Origin: Ascidia mentula | Taxonomy: Eukaryota > Chordata > Ascidiacea > Phlebobranchia > Ascidiidae | Assembly (NCBI GenBank): GCA_947561715.1 | Contig: OX387197.1 | Coordinates: 19,328,266-19,392,265 of the forward strand | Reading direction: 5' to 3' | Length of the DNA: 64,000 nt | In this document: piece by piece, positions 1 through 12,924 of the stretch | Position numbering within the stretch: the stretch's first letter is position 1 | How the letters are laid out: the number at the start of each line of letters is the position of its first letter | Translations under genes and position numbers: made by a program | The notes under the pieces: model-generated | The model's input: the letters and a program-made list of their open reading frames with translations, nothing else | What the model was told of the DNA's origin: nothing | Database searches by the model: none

Positions 1-536
1 ATATATTAAATGCGCTGCGTACATACCAATATCCTGCCTGGATGTTAAGCGCGAGAACGGCATTAACCCAGAAGCATGAAACGCCCACTAGCGGAACAGT
101 TGTAATTCCCTACGTACCAGGCCTTACCGAAACATTGCGAAGATTGATGTCGGATTACGGCATAAAAGTTTACACGAAGCCTCAAACAACGCTTGGCAAT
201 CTAATTTCACGACCCATTGCTACGGAGGCTTCCGAACCAAAGGGGGTGGTCTATTCGATACCATGCAAGGATTGCAGTGGCGTATACATCGGCGAAACCG
301 GGAGGGCCTTTAAGACGCGACCGAAAGAGCATCGCCGTGATGTCGCATCGAAAGATGCCAGCAAGACTGCGTTGGCCAAACATGCGTTGACATTGCGACA
401 TGAAGTTAACTTCGATAGAGTCCAAGCCCTGGAAATGGAGCTGGACCACGCCAAGCGGCTATTTCTTGAGTCGTTGCACATCCACAAAAATAGTGGTTGC
501 GTCAATGACAAAGAACAATGTGTTTTCTTTCCGTAA
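1..536 (+). mobile_element. Penelope-like retroelement, 3' end (GIY-YIG endonuclease domain)
   Basis: An open frame runs in from the left edge and stops at 536. Its protein carries a GIY-YIG-type nuclease signature (VYSIPC, then YIGETGR about 10 residues later, then a conserved Arg and the KEH run). This is the arrangement at the C-terminus of Penelope-like reverse transcriptases, including the Cys-rich IPCKDC box just before the nuclease. The reverse transcriptase part would lie left of the window, so only the last ~165 codons are visible. No stop interrupts the visible part. A hammerhead-like core follows 129 bases downstream on the same strand, as is known for this retroelement class. An unrelated host GIY-YIG gene is much less likely given that context. 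Confidence 0.8.
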
Positions 537-664
537 TTGTTTTGTCTTCTGCAATGTTTGGTGCGTCTGCCTCTAGCACGTGATCTGACAAGCGGTGTCA
601 ACGTTCCCCCTTTTTTATTTTTATTTTGTGCGTGTTTCAGGGTGTTTCACTTGTTGCGTCATAC

Positions 665-703
665 CTGATGAAGTCTCGCGCCATGGCAGACGAAACATCG
701 TAA
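665..703 (+). ncRNA. Hammerhead-like ribozyme core downstream of the Penelope-like element
   Basis: CTGATGA (665-671) is followed by a stem II made of GTCT (673-676) and AGAC (688-691), then GAAA (692-695). The next bases, C-ATC-GTA, allow the two-base stem III and GUA triplet reported for minimal Penelope-type hammerheads. I find no convincing complementary stem I strand upstream, so this copy is probably a core remnant or needs a second copy. It lies on the element's coding strand. Confidence 0.5.
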
Positions 704-3575
704 AAATACAGTACGTTTATGCCAAAAGATCAGTACATTTTTGATTGCAATATGCCTGGCAGCAACAGGAATTTCGTATATATATTAGTCTAGTATTTTT
801 TCCCTTCTTTTAACTGCAAAATGTGTTTCTTAACTTTGCTACTTTTCCCTTTGAGGTAATTTTACGATATAGGTTTATTAACGCATGTCGCCGAAACAGT
901 AGTTTTAGATTGTGTTTTTTACTGCGTGTTATGTGTTATCACATAATTTTATGCCAGATAAGCTACATGCCTTAATGAAGCGAATCAAAGTGCCGCGATG
1001 GGTTAGTTTTAGAAAACCTTCCGTATGCAAGAAGCACGCACCAGAGGCCTGTCGTGACACGGTGATTGCGGCAAGGCCACCTCTTCACTGTCTGCTTTTT
1101 TATTTTTTTGCTTCTTAGGGATCAAAGTCCTTGCTCCATTTGTAGTTAGGGATTGACCAGTTGGCACAACTCAGCTCAACAGGCTGAACACGGAAAAAGT
1201 TATTCTGTTGCATGTAGCCTATGGTTTTTAATGATTTGGCAAGTTACCGACTTGCGTATAGCTATAACCTAGCCTAGAATTACCACCTTCTATTTTTGTA
1301 TATATACAATACCCTAAACGGACAGTTTACTCTTTCGTGCCATTATGCCTTCTCCAGTTATACTTTACCCGTTTTAAAGCAGTTTTACCATAACTGACTA
1401 TACGCCTTCGTGAAGAAAGGCGCCATTACAATGAAGCTATCTATACCTACGACGCACGTCAAGAGATACAGAAAGCATGCCAAGATGGACGACTTTCTAT
1501 TTGGAGGACTTGGACAACTACGCGCGCATGAATTAGTTTTCGGAAAATACTCGGTGGGGAAGCTATGTAAGGAATTCGGTTGTTATACTTCGAAGCATTT
1601 ATATATTTTGTTTGAATGTATTTTTTTAAACTGCATTTCTACACTCATGCGTTTTTCTGACCCGTTTCCTAGTTAGCTAGCGTTGCGTCTTTTAACTTCC
1701 GCTACTTCTTCTAATTCTCCTTTGTTAATCGCAGCAATAATCCCTTTGTTTCTGTCTTGACTTTGACATCTTCCTATATATTTGCAACTCTTTCTACAAA
1801 TGAACAGATCCTGGTTTTCGGTCTCAAACCGAACTTAGGTCCAAGAACAGACCATCGGTGACGGGTCCTGCAGCCATCGTGGTGTACAGACCGAGACTTT
1901 CTTGACAGTGTTGATGTCGGGTGTTCGGCAATAAAGTCTCTCCAAAACATACATTTTTTATTGGTTAACCCAATTAATAATATACAAAAATTGAGTGGGT
2001 TGAATAAAATGTCGCATACTTCAGTAGGGGTGAAGAAAAGGCCAAGAAGTGCTGGGTTACCATTTCTAATAAGGTGCAATCCCTGACCGATGTATGTCAG
2101 TCACGTTGACCAACTTATGAAACCAAGTACATTTTTCGTATGGTATAAATTTCAAACAAATGCTGGCAAAAATGTGTCGCAAGGACTTACTTGGGGATAT
2201 CAGCATTACGTAAAATACGAAGTCATTTTCAATTGTTTATATGTCCAGGATGTAACATACTTTTAAAAGCATTTTCTCCCTAATGCAATTTTGAAGACTA
2301 CAAAATCCGAAGATGTCAGGGGAAATTCTTATATAACAACCCTATTACATAAAGTTTCTAAGAAACCACGATTGCGATACATTTGTTTGACAGCATCCCA
2401 CATTATTTGCGATAAAGATGGATGAACACTATTCCTAAAATCTCGTCATTGCCGAATTTTCGCTTAGCCGGCAAATTGCCCACAGTGACCTTTAATATTG
2501 TTTTAGGTCTCGGTTTACGTTAGTTATTGATATGCGGTTGCGAGAAACCTGATATCCTGAAAGCCCGCATGGGACTCCGCCAAATACTTCGCCTCTAGCC
2601 CCTGACACTATACCTTTTAAGCATGTTCAAACAGTAGTTTGATGGAGACAGGCCGCAATCCGCAGAGTGCATAACAATTTTATTTGTCACAAGCTTGCTT
2701 TTTGTACTTTCGCACAACGAAACAATATGCCGTGGGACAAAACCCAAGTTTCCGTTTCAGTAATCACAATTATGTTGAAGTTCCTTGCGAGACAGACGGG
2801 GGGACGGGAGTTCCGTCATTTTTAAGTTGTCACCACAAACACTCGCCCATGAAGAGAAACTCGTCTTTCGGCAACCTTCGCCCGGGCACGCAACACTCCA
2901 AGACCTTGCTTGTTGTGATGCGCGAGTGCCTCATTACTTAATACATTGCTGCTGTTGCGCTTTGGTTAAAACAGATGTGCTATGTTGTCCGTTCTAGATT
3001 TACAGGCGGGATTTCCCGCAAACCCGCATTTTGAGGGACGATGTGTTGACAGGAGTTGGTGCTCGACGACTCGCTGTCTGAACTTGTCCGCGTTCCGACT
3101 TTGTTTTCGGCATCGTCCGCGGGAAGACCGACCCTAGAATGCAGGTGGAAGTGAAAACATGCCTCGGCGTGCGAAATTTCCCTGGTCAAGGAGCTCGCGA
3201 GTAATTTACGTTGTCTCGAAGCGGCGATGCGTGTTTAATGCGGATATCGTTTGACGGCTTGCCTCGCAGGTGATTTTTCCCTGAAGAGTTTGGCACGCGA
3301 TGACCACTTTAGTTAAACCACGGAATAAATTCTCCTCCAGCGTTTGAGTTGCGCCAGAGTTAACACAGCAATAATCCTATATATTTCTATAAGTCGATCG
3401 ACATAGGAAGTTGCTTAAGCAAGTACGCTTGTAATACCACAAATATCTTTTATTATTAACCATGACTAATATTCAGTTGCTACATTCAGACACATTGACC
3501 CGCCTTATGACACAAGGGAAGTAATACTGTTGGCAACACGAAGTTGATTTGTTTAATAAACAGTTGTTTGATCCC
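704..3575. other. Intergenic region without a recognised gene
   Basis: Only short open frames without family signatures or matched splice sites are seen. The part around 2780-3200 is more GC-rich than its surroundings. I see no RNA gene or recognisable repeat. Confidence 0.4.
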
Positions 3576-6500
3576 TCACCTGGTGCGCTGACTGTTACGC
3601 TCCAAGTTCAAGCGCCTGTTCGTGTTTTTGAAAAACACCACAAAACAGAAGGAGATGAAGCATGTGTAAGCCAGTAGAACATAACAGGACGTTGTCATGT
3701 TGCGTATCGGCGCGTTCTGATGTTCAGGATTAACCAAACACCTGTCCAAAACATGAAATTTTTTATGCACGATCAAAAAGCATCCACCGATACAATAAGG
3801 GGTGATCTGTTTTGAAGCTTGAATTGACTTTTTGTTGGTTTAAAATGTAAAATTCGTGACTTGCTTGTTTTACAGAACAATTACCAAGTTGACGGGTTGG
3901 CGTAACTTTTACAATCACGCTTTTTCTCCATTTCCGATTTGACTTGTTACGTAATATTAGAAGCACCTTGTATGGCGCGTAACAGAAAACTTATTTCAAA
4001 CCAATTCGACCACAAAAAGTTTCAATCCCAGAATCAATTTAGAATCGAAAATCCGTATACCGGTACCAAAAAGGGTTACAAAAGACATAACAAAGGTTAC
4101 GAACGTTTAAAACTTGGCATCGCCACACAAAAAGCTTGCACAACATACTTGGAATATTTTATTTGATCGCTTGAAAGCGGAGATGCAATTTCCTGCAGAA
4201 CCAATATCAGAATCATGCCTTGTAGTTGACCTGCCAGGAACACGATTCCAGTGCTTGTCGCTGGTTCCACGGGATAGGTGCTTTCCACAATCAGCTCGTT
4301 ACCAAGAGGCAACAGAGGCAATCCGAAAAATCCGATTAAACCGCACGACAGTGCGATGAGTGCGTGATGGCCACTGCGGTTCTGCAAAGTGTGTGAACGT
4401 TTTGCCACTTGACGTGTCAAGATTGTTTTTGTCTTTCTGTTTGGCAATTATTTCTTAGGCGCCAGCGGCGGCCTGGAAAGCTCGCTAGACCACATACATA
4501 AGTATGCTATATACGCGAAGTTCCCCGTTATTATTATCACATTAAATTTGAGCAACGTTATTCGCGAAAACCAATCCTACCTGCATTAAAGAAAACAGCA
4601 CGATCGATCCGGAGCAGAAGGTGAAGGAAACCTTAGCAATGGATGCGAAGTGTTTGGTTTTATCGGCAATGATCCCCGCTATGACGGCCCCGAACACCCC
4701 TCCCAGTACGAGGCATGTGCCGCACACCAGGCCCGAAAAGGAGTCCGGGTAGCCCCAGGGGCAGAGGATTTGCTCGAGAAAGACGGTTATCGCGGTGTAG
4801 ATTCCAACTCCGCCGCCGATACTTAAGAGGAGTATCCAGTAATACCTGTAATTCCGCAAAGGTTTTTATGCTTTTCGTTGTACCGCATTCGACTTTTTGT
4901 ATACTTTAGTATCAGCAGTTAAAATGTAAACTTACCTGTTAAGTACGGGGTTATTATGCAACATCGATACCTTAAAATGATTCTTTTCTCATAAAAAACT
5001 ATCATGGGAATTTCGACAACCCTATATGCGCAATAGCCGGTTTACTGCGATTTGAAATAACAATTCACACATACTCAAGAAAAGCTCGTGTTTTAACACC
5101 TAACTGCGACACGCAAACAAAGCACACGTATCTTTGTTACCTATAACGAAAAGCTTGCAACGCAGAGAGTGGTGAGGTGGAAAGAATGTGTATGAATCCG
5201 GGGCTTAACGGGTCGCCAAGCACCACCTACGTTATATGGTGCACTGACAAGCAGCTGCACCACTGCACGCTACACTTTCGCATGAAAATAGACATAATAC
5301 AGTTAAATTTGGCCCCGGTCAAATCCCTCGATTTCCGTAAACGCCACCAAACTATTTACCGCGTTTGAAATTGGACATGCATCAGACCGTTTTGTAAAAA
5401 AATCGCCACTTTCAATTTAGGGCTCAGCACATAACTGCGTCACAGAATAAACCACAAAATTGATAACGTCTAAATCGCAACCGCGGTATCATATCCGCGG
5501 ATAATCCCCAGAGCTTGGGAACTCTCACGCAAGGAACGGCTGTGCGAGAGTCACAATTGAGCGTATGCACACTTATTGGAGTATTACCCATTGCGGACGA
5601 GCTTTTTTATGCCGATCCAAAATGGCTCCGAATTTGCGCTAGCACTAGCGGATGGGGGGTGCGGCGGGGCATCTGTCCTCACGAAAAATGACGTAAGGAT
5701 TGCTCCGATGCCTGTAAGTAATTAATGCAGTTGATGTTCTTAATAATAATAGATGCTTTTGAACCTTCGTACATTGTACCTAAAATTTAGGCTGTTACCC
5801 AACAACATAACCATGCTATCAGAACAGCAACAAGCTCGACAGAGCAGTTTGACCTACTTGACATATAATTTATCCTTTAACGAAAATTTAAGGACCCAAT
5901 TATTAATCCATTTGTTCTATATTATTAAAGACTTGACCTTTCGCATGTGAGCTTTGACACATACCATCTACGTACCGGCAGGGCAGACATACACTGCCAC
6001 CATAGTAAGTATGTCACTCGGGCTTTTCACAAGCAACGGAGAAAATACGTTGGCAGCAAGAATGCCAAGAGGATTACTGGAGGTGGCCAGTGTGTTGGCG
6101 AGAGCTCGCTGGTCCTCGGGGAACCAAAGCGCGGCCACCTTCGTTGGGGTAAACATAAAAACGGGCTGAGCGACGGCCGACATCGCATGACCTGCGTTAC
6201 ACGATACATCGGGAGTTAACAGGAATTGAAAGATAGCGACTGGCACGGGTTGCAAAAGTAGGTCGCTTGCGTCAGAATTCGAGAGCAAACAAAAGTTTGT
6301 TAAATAACAACGGGCGCTTTGCCCTGTGATGAACCGCAGATGTTCGCTCAAGTAGAAAATCTTTTGCTATGTTTACAGCAATTATCTGAGCACAATACAC
6401 TTTAACAAGAGAACCCCGCTAGCAATTTTACCTGTAAATACAAGAACCAGTTTCCACGTGGAGTCGAGTCCGTCGATGGCGCTGCAAGCTCGTAAGGCTG

Positions 6501-6955
6501 CCCCGCCGAAATTAAGCCATGCAGCAATCAATAGGGACATACGCAAGCCAATCCTATTAATTACCCAAGTAACTACCAGGCCCACTGGTATACCGACCAC
6601 CATGTACACGATAGCGAACCAATTAATTGTGTTGACCTAGAAGCACACGAAGCACACGTATAACAAATTGGACGTAGTTTAAACAAAATATTCAACGTAC
6701 CGTGGTTTCATAAAACGTAGCACTTGTGTAAGCAACCGGCCCAAATCCTAACCTGGCCATAGAATTGGAAAATATCAGAATAGCGAGACTGCCAAGCACA
6801 GCCCAGCGTCGGGAGTATGTCCGGTAATGCAAGGTAGGACATCCTGAATCTTGATCACAAGCTTCCTCATTTGACCCTATATGTGCAACGCTACAGCACG
6901 CTTTTTTGGAACCTGGAAAGGCGAGGTCCTTACTCTTGTCTTTCATACACTTCAT
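3576..6955 (-). CDS. SLC49A3: SLC49A3 (MFSD7)-like major facilitator transporter
   Basis: Seven exons on the minus strand agree in phase: 6955-6701, 6636-6432, 6191-5976, 5711-5588, 4845-4581, 4381-4149 and 3741-3576 (stop). They give about 487 residues, close to MFSD7 length. Family landmarks in order are YSRRW before TM1, the LAQP-like AVAQPVFMF with ALWFPEDQRA and NTLATSSNPLG in TM4-5, a Pro/Ser-rich central loop, LEQILCPWGY, DKTKHF, and GNELIVESTYPV with GIVFLAGQLQG near TM11. About 12 membrane segments are expected. The SLC49 family (FLVCR relatives) moves small molecules across membranes; the substrate cannot be read from sequence. The start at 6955 is the first Met after an acceptor at 6981, which may join a 5' UTR exon or a trans-spliced leader. 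Exon 6 ends at AA|GTATGT and joins the last exon in phase 2. Confidence 0.88.
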
Positions 6956-6980
6956 AGGTGCGAACTTAATTGTGGTGATC

Positions 6981-9592
6981 CTAAAACAAAAGCATCTGTA
7001 CAAATGATACTATAGAAACCCATTCCATTACAACAAAAGGTCATATTTGCAAGAGATTCGCAAAACGTGCGCAGTTGTTGACAAATCTTCGATGGCCACA
7101 AATTAATCAGTGACAAAAACACTGCGGTAACCTCGCCAACGAACAGTTGTCTGAGTGCAAACTCCACTGATCTCTCCATCGTTACATGTTTACTTGCATT
7201 ACCTCGGTCTTATCGTGATGTTTTTGACTGTTCGAAATTAACAGTCGCGGTGTTCCGTGAGGTACCGTATAAGTGGTTTAAGCAGCGACCAAAGCCTTTT
7301 CTCGCATTTCTTATTTTCTCTCGAGAAAAACGCTCATGTGCGTAAGTGGCCAACGACAGATGCTTCTTCGATTAAAACCAACAACAACCACGCGTTGACT
7401 TCTTCATTCAACCTCGAAAAAAAACAAAACGAAATTGGCGACGCCCGTGCCACTACTTCGAAATTCTTACCATGCGTTACCGTTCCTGTCTGCACTGACG
7501 CATTCGCATTCGAAACTTTTCTCCATTCGGACATTCACCCCCGGTCGCTTCATTACTATTTTTCTGTGCTGCCTCATCGTTCATACCCCACTGACAGTTC
7601 CAACGATTTTGTCGTTATTTCCAGTCTGAGTCTGCGGCACGTTTACCGATGCATGATAATGACTTTTGGATCAATGCCGCCATCGCTGAATCACTCCAGT
7701 CAAGACCTTTTGTTTCGGTCCACTAAAAACCGCCAAAGTCCTCCCGCAAACCGCCAACGGCTATTATATGTAGGAGCTTATATGCCGTATCTCGATCGCC
7801 GAATAGATAAAAAGAATGCAACGAACGGCTGCCACTCACAAACATCATAGGTATTTACCACCAGGGAGCAAAACACGTCCTTCCTTGCTGCAATAGACTT
7901 TCGAATGCAACTTTTGTTGTTTGCTGTTCGTGCACTGACGCGTTCTCATAAATTTGCAACTCCGTCAAAGGTCTCTACGACCATGCCTTGCATAACTTCC
8001 GAACAACAGCAATAAGCAAAAGGCCGACAGTTGTAGTCTATTTTTCTATACGACGTAATAAACAAAACGAATTGTTGTCGCTATACCGTACACAAGCGTT
8101 ACATATTACGAAAGCAAACGTCCTTGAATATTTTACACGAGTGTCACGCTGCTAAATATGGCTTTTGGTGGAAGGTACCGAACGAGACATTTCGAATACG
8201 TCAGTAAAGGCAAAGATATCCGACACCTCTTCACAAAACAGCGGTTATCTAATTTTCATCTCGTTGACCGGAACTAAACGAGCTTGACGTCACAGCCTGG
8301 TGACTCATACCACGTGCAAGCAACGTTTCTCCCCTATTTTACAAACCTTTAAAAAATATAAACGATCAAGCATGGACCTTATAACGCAGTGTGTACAAAT
8401 ACGGGTGTGCGATACTATTTCAAGTATAGTTTATTTTGCCTAAGGTGCGGGTATATTTTATATGTTATCAAACAGTCAATGCATTACAGACAACATGTTA
8501 CGCACAGTTGAAAACAATTAGTGCAGTTCGAGCAAACACGACCCGACGTGAACTCCTTACGTAAACAATCGCGACTGTCATAAAGTAAATCGCACTACAT
8601 GCAATTAAGAGGATTTACTGTTATGAAGGCAGTCAAAAAATTCGCCACCTTATCGACATTCGCATTAACCCATAACTGCGAAGAATTACGACCAGACGAA
8701 ATAGAAATTAATATTGTTTGATTTTGGTTGCAGATTTATACTGGTCGCAACGAAGAAATCATTAACCGCAGTCATAAAAGGAAACTTTCATCATTTAATT
8801 GTTGTAGAGGAGACAAATATAAGATATTTCCTTTTGAAACTCGCTTGCGGCTTTCGACCAGGCATCCACGGTATACGTTGGTGTCGTTTAAGAACATTGT
8901 CAATATGCAGTTTATAATTCATTGCACAAGGTTTTCCTTTTTAGTTTCAACTTTTAAGCGTTATTTTTTATAAATAGGTAAATTATAGGACTTTTCCACT
9001 TACAACTCGTACGGCCTTTTGGCCCGCCGGTCAATTTTGTGATTATTTTTGGCCCGGTGGGTTGAAAAGTTTGTGCACCACTGCTTCAGACATTAGTCAC
9101 AATTAAGCAAAGACAATCCCGAAAACAATGCCTAGCTTAAGGCGGCGTGAATCACAACGTTTTCTACTAGAGAAAAATGTGTGATCCCATACTCACATGA
9201 TATGGATTTTTACAGTTTCCGCGACACAACAAACTGACATAACACGAAAATATTTTAACGCCAAATTCCACCAGGATTTTGAAACGACTTTCGAAAATGT
9301 TTTTAAGTGCAGGTACGAATTTGTCAACTCAATCCTGGCATTTATCCAGTCAACATCCGAAAGGTTGCGTGTTTGTGACGCAGATGGAACTTTGAAAAGG
9401 TTTTCTCCATCTATCTTGTATGAATCAATATTGCTCCAGGCAATTCTTAGCCTTGACATATGATTTCAGACCGTAATTGCCCGCTCAATGTTATAAAATA
9501 GGACAAGAGTGGTGACATAAAGACGTCGTCGGCAAAGCACTTTAGTCGTTAATGTTAGCGCCAGGTTTACATGCATCATTACTGAATGAAAA
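6981..9592. other. Intergenic region between divergent genes
   Basis: It lies between the SLC49A3-like gene (-) and the secreted-protein gene (+). A ~197-codon open frame at 7257-7850 (+) has no domain, no clear ATG context and mixed composition; I do not call it a gene. A transposon-like fragment rich in GGCCC lies at about 9010-9085. A TGACGTCA palindrome (CRE-type) occurs near 8287. I see no RNA gene. Confidence 0.35.
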
Positions 9593-10830
9593 ATGAAGCT
9601 ATTAACAAGTTTTCTGATTTTGACTGTTGCTTCGTCCTTTATTAATGGTAAGAGCAAATTATGGAATAACAGAATAATTTTTGCGATGCGCTTGGAGTAA
9701 ATGTGAATTTAAAAATTTTTTATTCGCTGGTAGTATTTCCTATAATTTGAATTTTTCACAAACTGTTGTGCGGTTCTCAATACTAACCACTGTATGAACC
9801 ATGCAGGTTGCCATGTTTGTCGGTACAAACGGTCCTCGGCGCTTGTCAGAAAGGCTTGCAAGGCGACATCTGCACGCCCTCAGTCGAACGCTGAAGGCGA
9901 GACAGTATGGTCTCAAACCGCTGTTTCGAATGAACTGGACGATTACCTGATTCCTGATAAGTTAAAAAAATGTGCAGTGACCCGAGTACGTGGAACTCTT
10001 TATTGAAGCGTATTTAATCTTTGTATTTTTTCTTGATATGATTTTTGTATTTTTACAGCTGGAAAAGCCAACAAATTTTATGAAAAAACGTTCGCTTGCA
10101 CAAGCCGTCCGTGGGCCCTTTGCGACAATCAGACCTATTGGTCCTCAGGTGCCCATTGAGCCTATTGGGCCCATTGAGCCTATCGAGCCTATCGAGCCTA
10201 TCGGGCCTGTCAGGCCTATAGAGCCAATTGATCGAATTCTTCCGGAAGAAATCCTTCCTTTATCAGTTGTTCTGGAGCAGATCAACGTACAATGCGTTGG
10301 AATGTCAGTTCTATGCGGCATACTGAGGGTGAGTGTTCTTTGTAGAAAATCTACTTTAGTTTAATCCATACAGGGGGAGCTATAGCATAAACATAATAAA
10401 TTAAACTCGGGCGAACTTCAAAACAAACCTCTGAGTATATACTTAATGTGTTTCGAGACAGCATACAAAGCCTATGGTATCCTCGCTCAGAGAGGGTTTC
10501 CTCACGTTAGAGGTTTTTGCATTCACTGTAGGTTAGCAGGGCAACCACTAACTAATGTTAAACATGACTTGTCAAGATTAGGAAAAAGAACCGTGTTTAA
10601 ACATGTTTTCTCTTCACGTCTTGTATGAATCAATATCGCTACAGGCATTTCTTAAATTATCTGAACTACGATCGTGACGTAATTAGTCGCTTATAATTAT
10701 GTTTATATGACACAATGTAACACGTTTAACATTTAAGTATTTTGTGCAGGATTGTGCTCTGGATTTATATAAAGATAACTCCCTCATCAGTCTGACAGAG
10801 CTGCAGCTGGCGCCACCAGGCCAACAGTAA
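9593..10830 (+). CDS. Small secreted protein with Pro-Ile-Glu/Gly repeat, unknown function
   Basis: Four phase-consistent exons (9593-9647, 9807-9985, 10059-10328, 10750-10830) encode 194 residues. Residues 1-19 are a textbook signal peptide (MKLLTSFLILTVASSFING), so the product should be secreted. The mature N-terminus has a CHVC motif; further Cys residues follow, with two near residues 150-156 (VQCVGMSVLC) and one at the start of exon 4. The middle of exon 3 is a three-residue-periodic run of PIEPIGP/PIEPIEP units, about 15 triplets. It follows a basic MKKR that could be a processing site. The tail is acidic-neutral and ends in APPGQQ. A polyadenylation signal AATAAA lies about 105 bases after the stop. 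I do not recognise the family. The lineage may be taxon-restricted; a matrix, venom-like or mucous protein are only guesses. Confidence 0.72.
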
Positions 10831-10932
10831 GCGGTGACATGAGCGCTTCTCATTTTTCCGCTTATTTTGTTGATATTTAGCTTTTGCGTTTAAATCCATT
10901 CTTTTGTGCTTTGCCATACTTTTAAAGTAAAA

Positions 10933-10938
10933 AATAAA
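10933..10938 (+). promoter_or_regulatory. Polyadenylation signal AATAAA
   Basis: Canonical hexamer about 100 bases after the stop of the secreted-protein gene, in an A/T-rich tail. Confidence 0.45.
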
Positions 10939-11676
10939 TAATATCGCTGTGAGTGCAGAAGCGTGCAAGTTCTATAATAAACAAACATAATACATCACCA
11001 AAGAGTCCATGTATGCTGTTTTTCTTACTTCCGTTCAAAACTGATAGGTATTTCTTCGACCAAAATGGGGTGGTGATTACCGGACGCATTATTTTACGAA
11101 AAACTAGAAAATCTAAAAAAGATCATAATTTTATACGCTGCCATTCGAAGCCAACTTTTCAAAAAAATTACATCGGGGCGATTAATTTCCTACATCGATC
11201 AAGACGCCCGATCCAATACCAAGAAGCGAGGGCGTCCGCAGAATAAAAATAAAAAAATACTTGGGGCGGGTTTTGTTTTCTATGTGATTTTTTTCCGATT
11301 CTCCTCCCTGATGAGCGTTAGCCCCTCCCCCCAACCCCCCCGAACGCCAATGCCAAGAGGAACATTTAAGATTCGTGGCCCGGTGTGGTAAAAAAAGGAA
11401 CCGTAATAAATATAGCAAATGGCGGCCGCACACAGTTGAAAGTAAGTCAGTATTCGTTCAATTTTTAGATAGACTGACACAAACCAAAAACAACACAAAC
11501 ATTTCGTGACTGCGTGATCAACAACTTTGTTGGTATAACGTCACCATTAACATACAAACGGGTGACTTACAGTTCCAAGATTTTTTTTACTCTTTCTACG
11601 GATCCATCAACATGAAAGTTGTCAAAACATAAAATATAAAAAAATAACTATACAAACATTATTTTCTGATTTGAAG

Positions 11677-12397
11677 ACGGTAGAAGGCCGGAGTCAGTTG
11701 AAAAGAACGTTAATGTTGTTGTTGTGCAAGACGATGGTCTTCCACTTGACACCATTGACTTTTTTCGAATTTCGTCATTACAGAAACAGGAATATTTCAA
11801 ATTCCACATCTTTACTAAAGCAAATTTGGCATTTCTACATAAGTTCAAAAAATCGACCTCCAAAGCGAAATTACATTAAATCCATCAACAACACAAAATA
11901 AAGCACTGAACGATCTGTGTTATATCTTGAAGGGTAAGGACATTCCTAAAAAGTTGTTTTTATCTATTTCGTGTTACTCGTTTCAACCTGATTCCAGATA
12001 TACTTATAGATGAACTGTCGGGTGAGAGTGTTTGCCTAATGCACACTGATCTTCTTCTTTAACTGTAGGATTGGAAAATGTCAAACATGTTGTTGAAGTT
12101 TTGGTGACATTTTCAATTCCCAATTTTACTTAAAATAAATCACACCGAATACATAAAGTGTCCTAAGGCTCTCTTATAGTGCTTTACGCTCATACTACTA
12201 CCCACATTTGACAACACAACCCTGCAATTTATCCATTAGATAACTGAAAAGCTACTTTGTGGCTAATATTTTGAAAATATTGAAGATGTGTTCTTATCTC
12301 CACCTGCATTTACATTATGTTGCTGCAGGCTAACGACCAGCTGGTGTCGGCTTTCCTTAGTGTTCAAAAGAAACTACATAGCCTGGCTGTTATATAA
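11677..12397 (+). CDS. 3' part of an unrecognised gene, with an apparent one-base frame break
   Basis: Four exons read on the plus strand: 11677-11933, 11998-12021, 12069-12103 and 12329-12397 (stop). The last three junctions agree in phase (1, 1, 0) and use good GT/AG sites. Within the first exon the reading frame changes at a run of six A (11847-11852): upstream the open frame ends LAFLHKFKK, downstream a different frame starts IDLQSEITLNP. One extra A would make the exon a single open frame, so a sequencing or assembly error or an indel allele is likely. The tail is short and helical (ILIDELS, ENVKHVVEVL, LVSAFLSVQKKLHSLAVI). No signal peptide or membrane segment is seen. A possible upstream exon ends at 11441 (phase 1, GTAAGT), but no start codon was found. 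I do not recognise the family. Confidence 0.42.
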
Positions 12398-12924
12398 ACG
12401 CGACGTTTGCAAAGCTCACTTCAATCGTTTATTTTAGCGTAAAAAACATAACTAAAATTACTGTGTAAAAATAATACCCTTACAAGTCTTCTGTTTTTAA
12501 TAGTTGTTTAAACTACAAACGGTAAAAGCATTGTAATTCGGATGGTGTTGGGGATCTTATTGCTAATTACTTTTAAATCCTTGTAAGTTATCGTGTCTGC
12601 CGGACCGAGAAATTATCCGCTATTATACGAAAAGCTTGCTCGGAGTTAAATGCAAGTCAGGCAGCTTGATTTGAAAGCGAAATTTCGGCTAAATTCGACG
12701 ACTACAAGATTCCTGGTGACTTAGAAAAAAATTATTTGGGTATTCGCGAAAACGTTTCTTTTTCGTGCTCTAATTTTTGGCCCTTTTTGTTTGTTTGTAT
12801 TTTCAAAAACAAAATTGAAAAATTGACACAGCGGTGATTTTGTCACATGTAGTCGACCAAAATTAAAATTCGTTTATTGTTTAAACGCAGAACTACAAAT
12901 CCACTTCCAAAAACAATACAGTTC

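Noticed and set aside
7257-7850. 197-codon open frame on the plus strand upstream of the SLC49A3-like gene
   Set aside because: No domain, no good start context, amino-acid mix close to translated AT-rich noncoding DNA, and no flanking splice signals that extend it.
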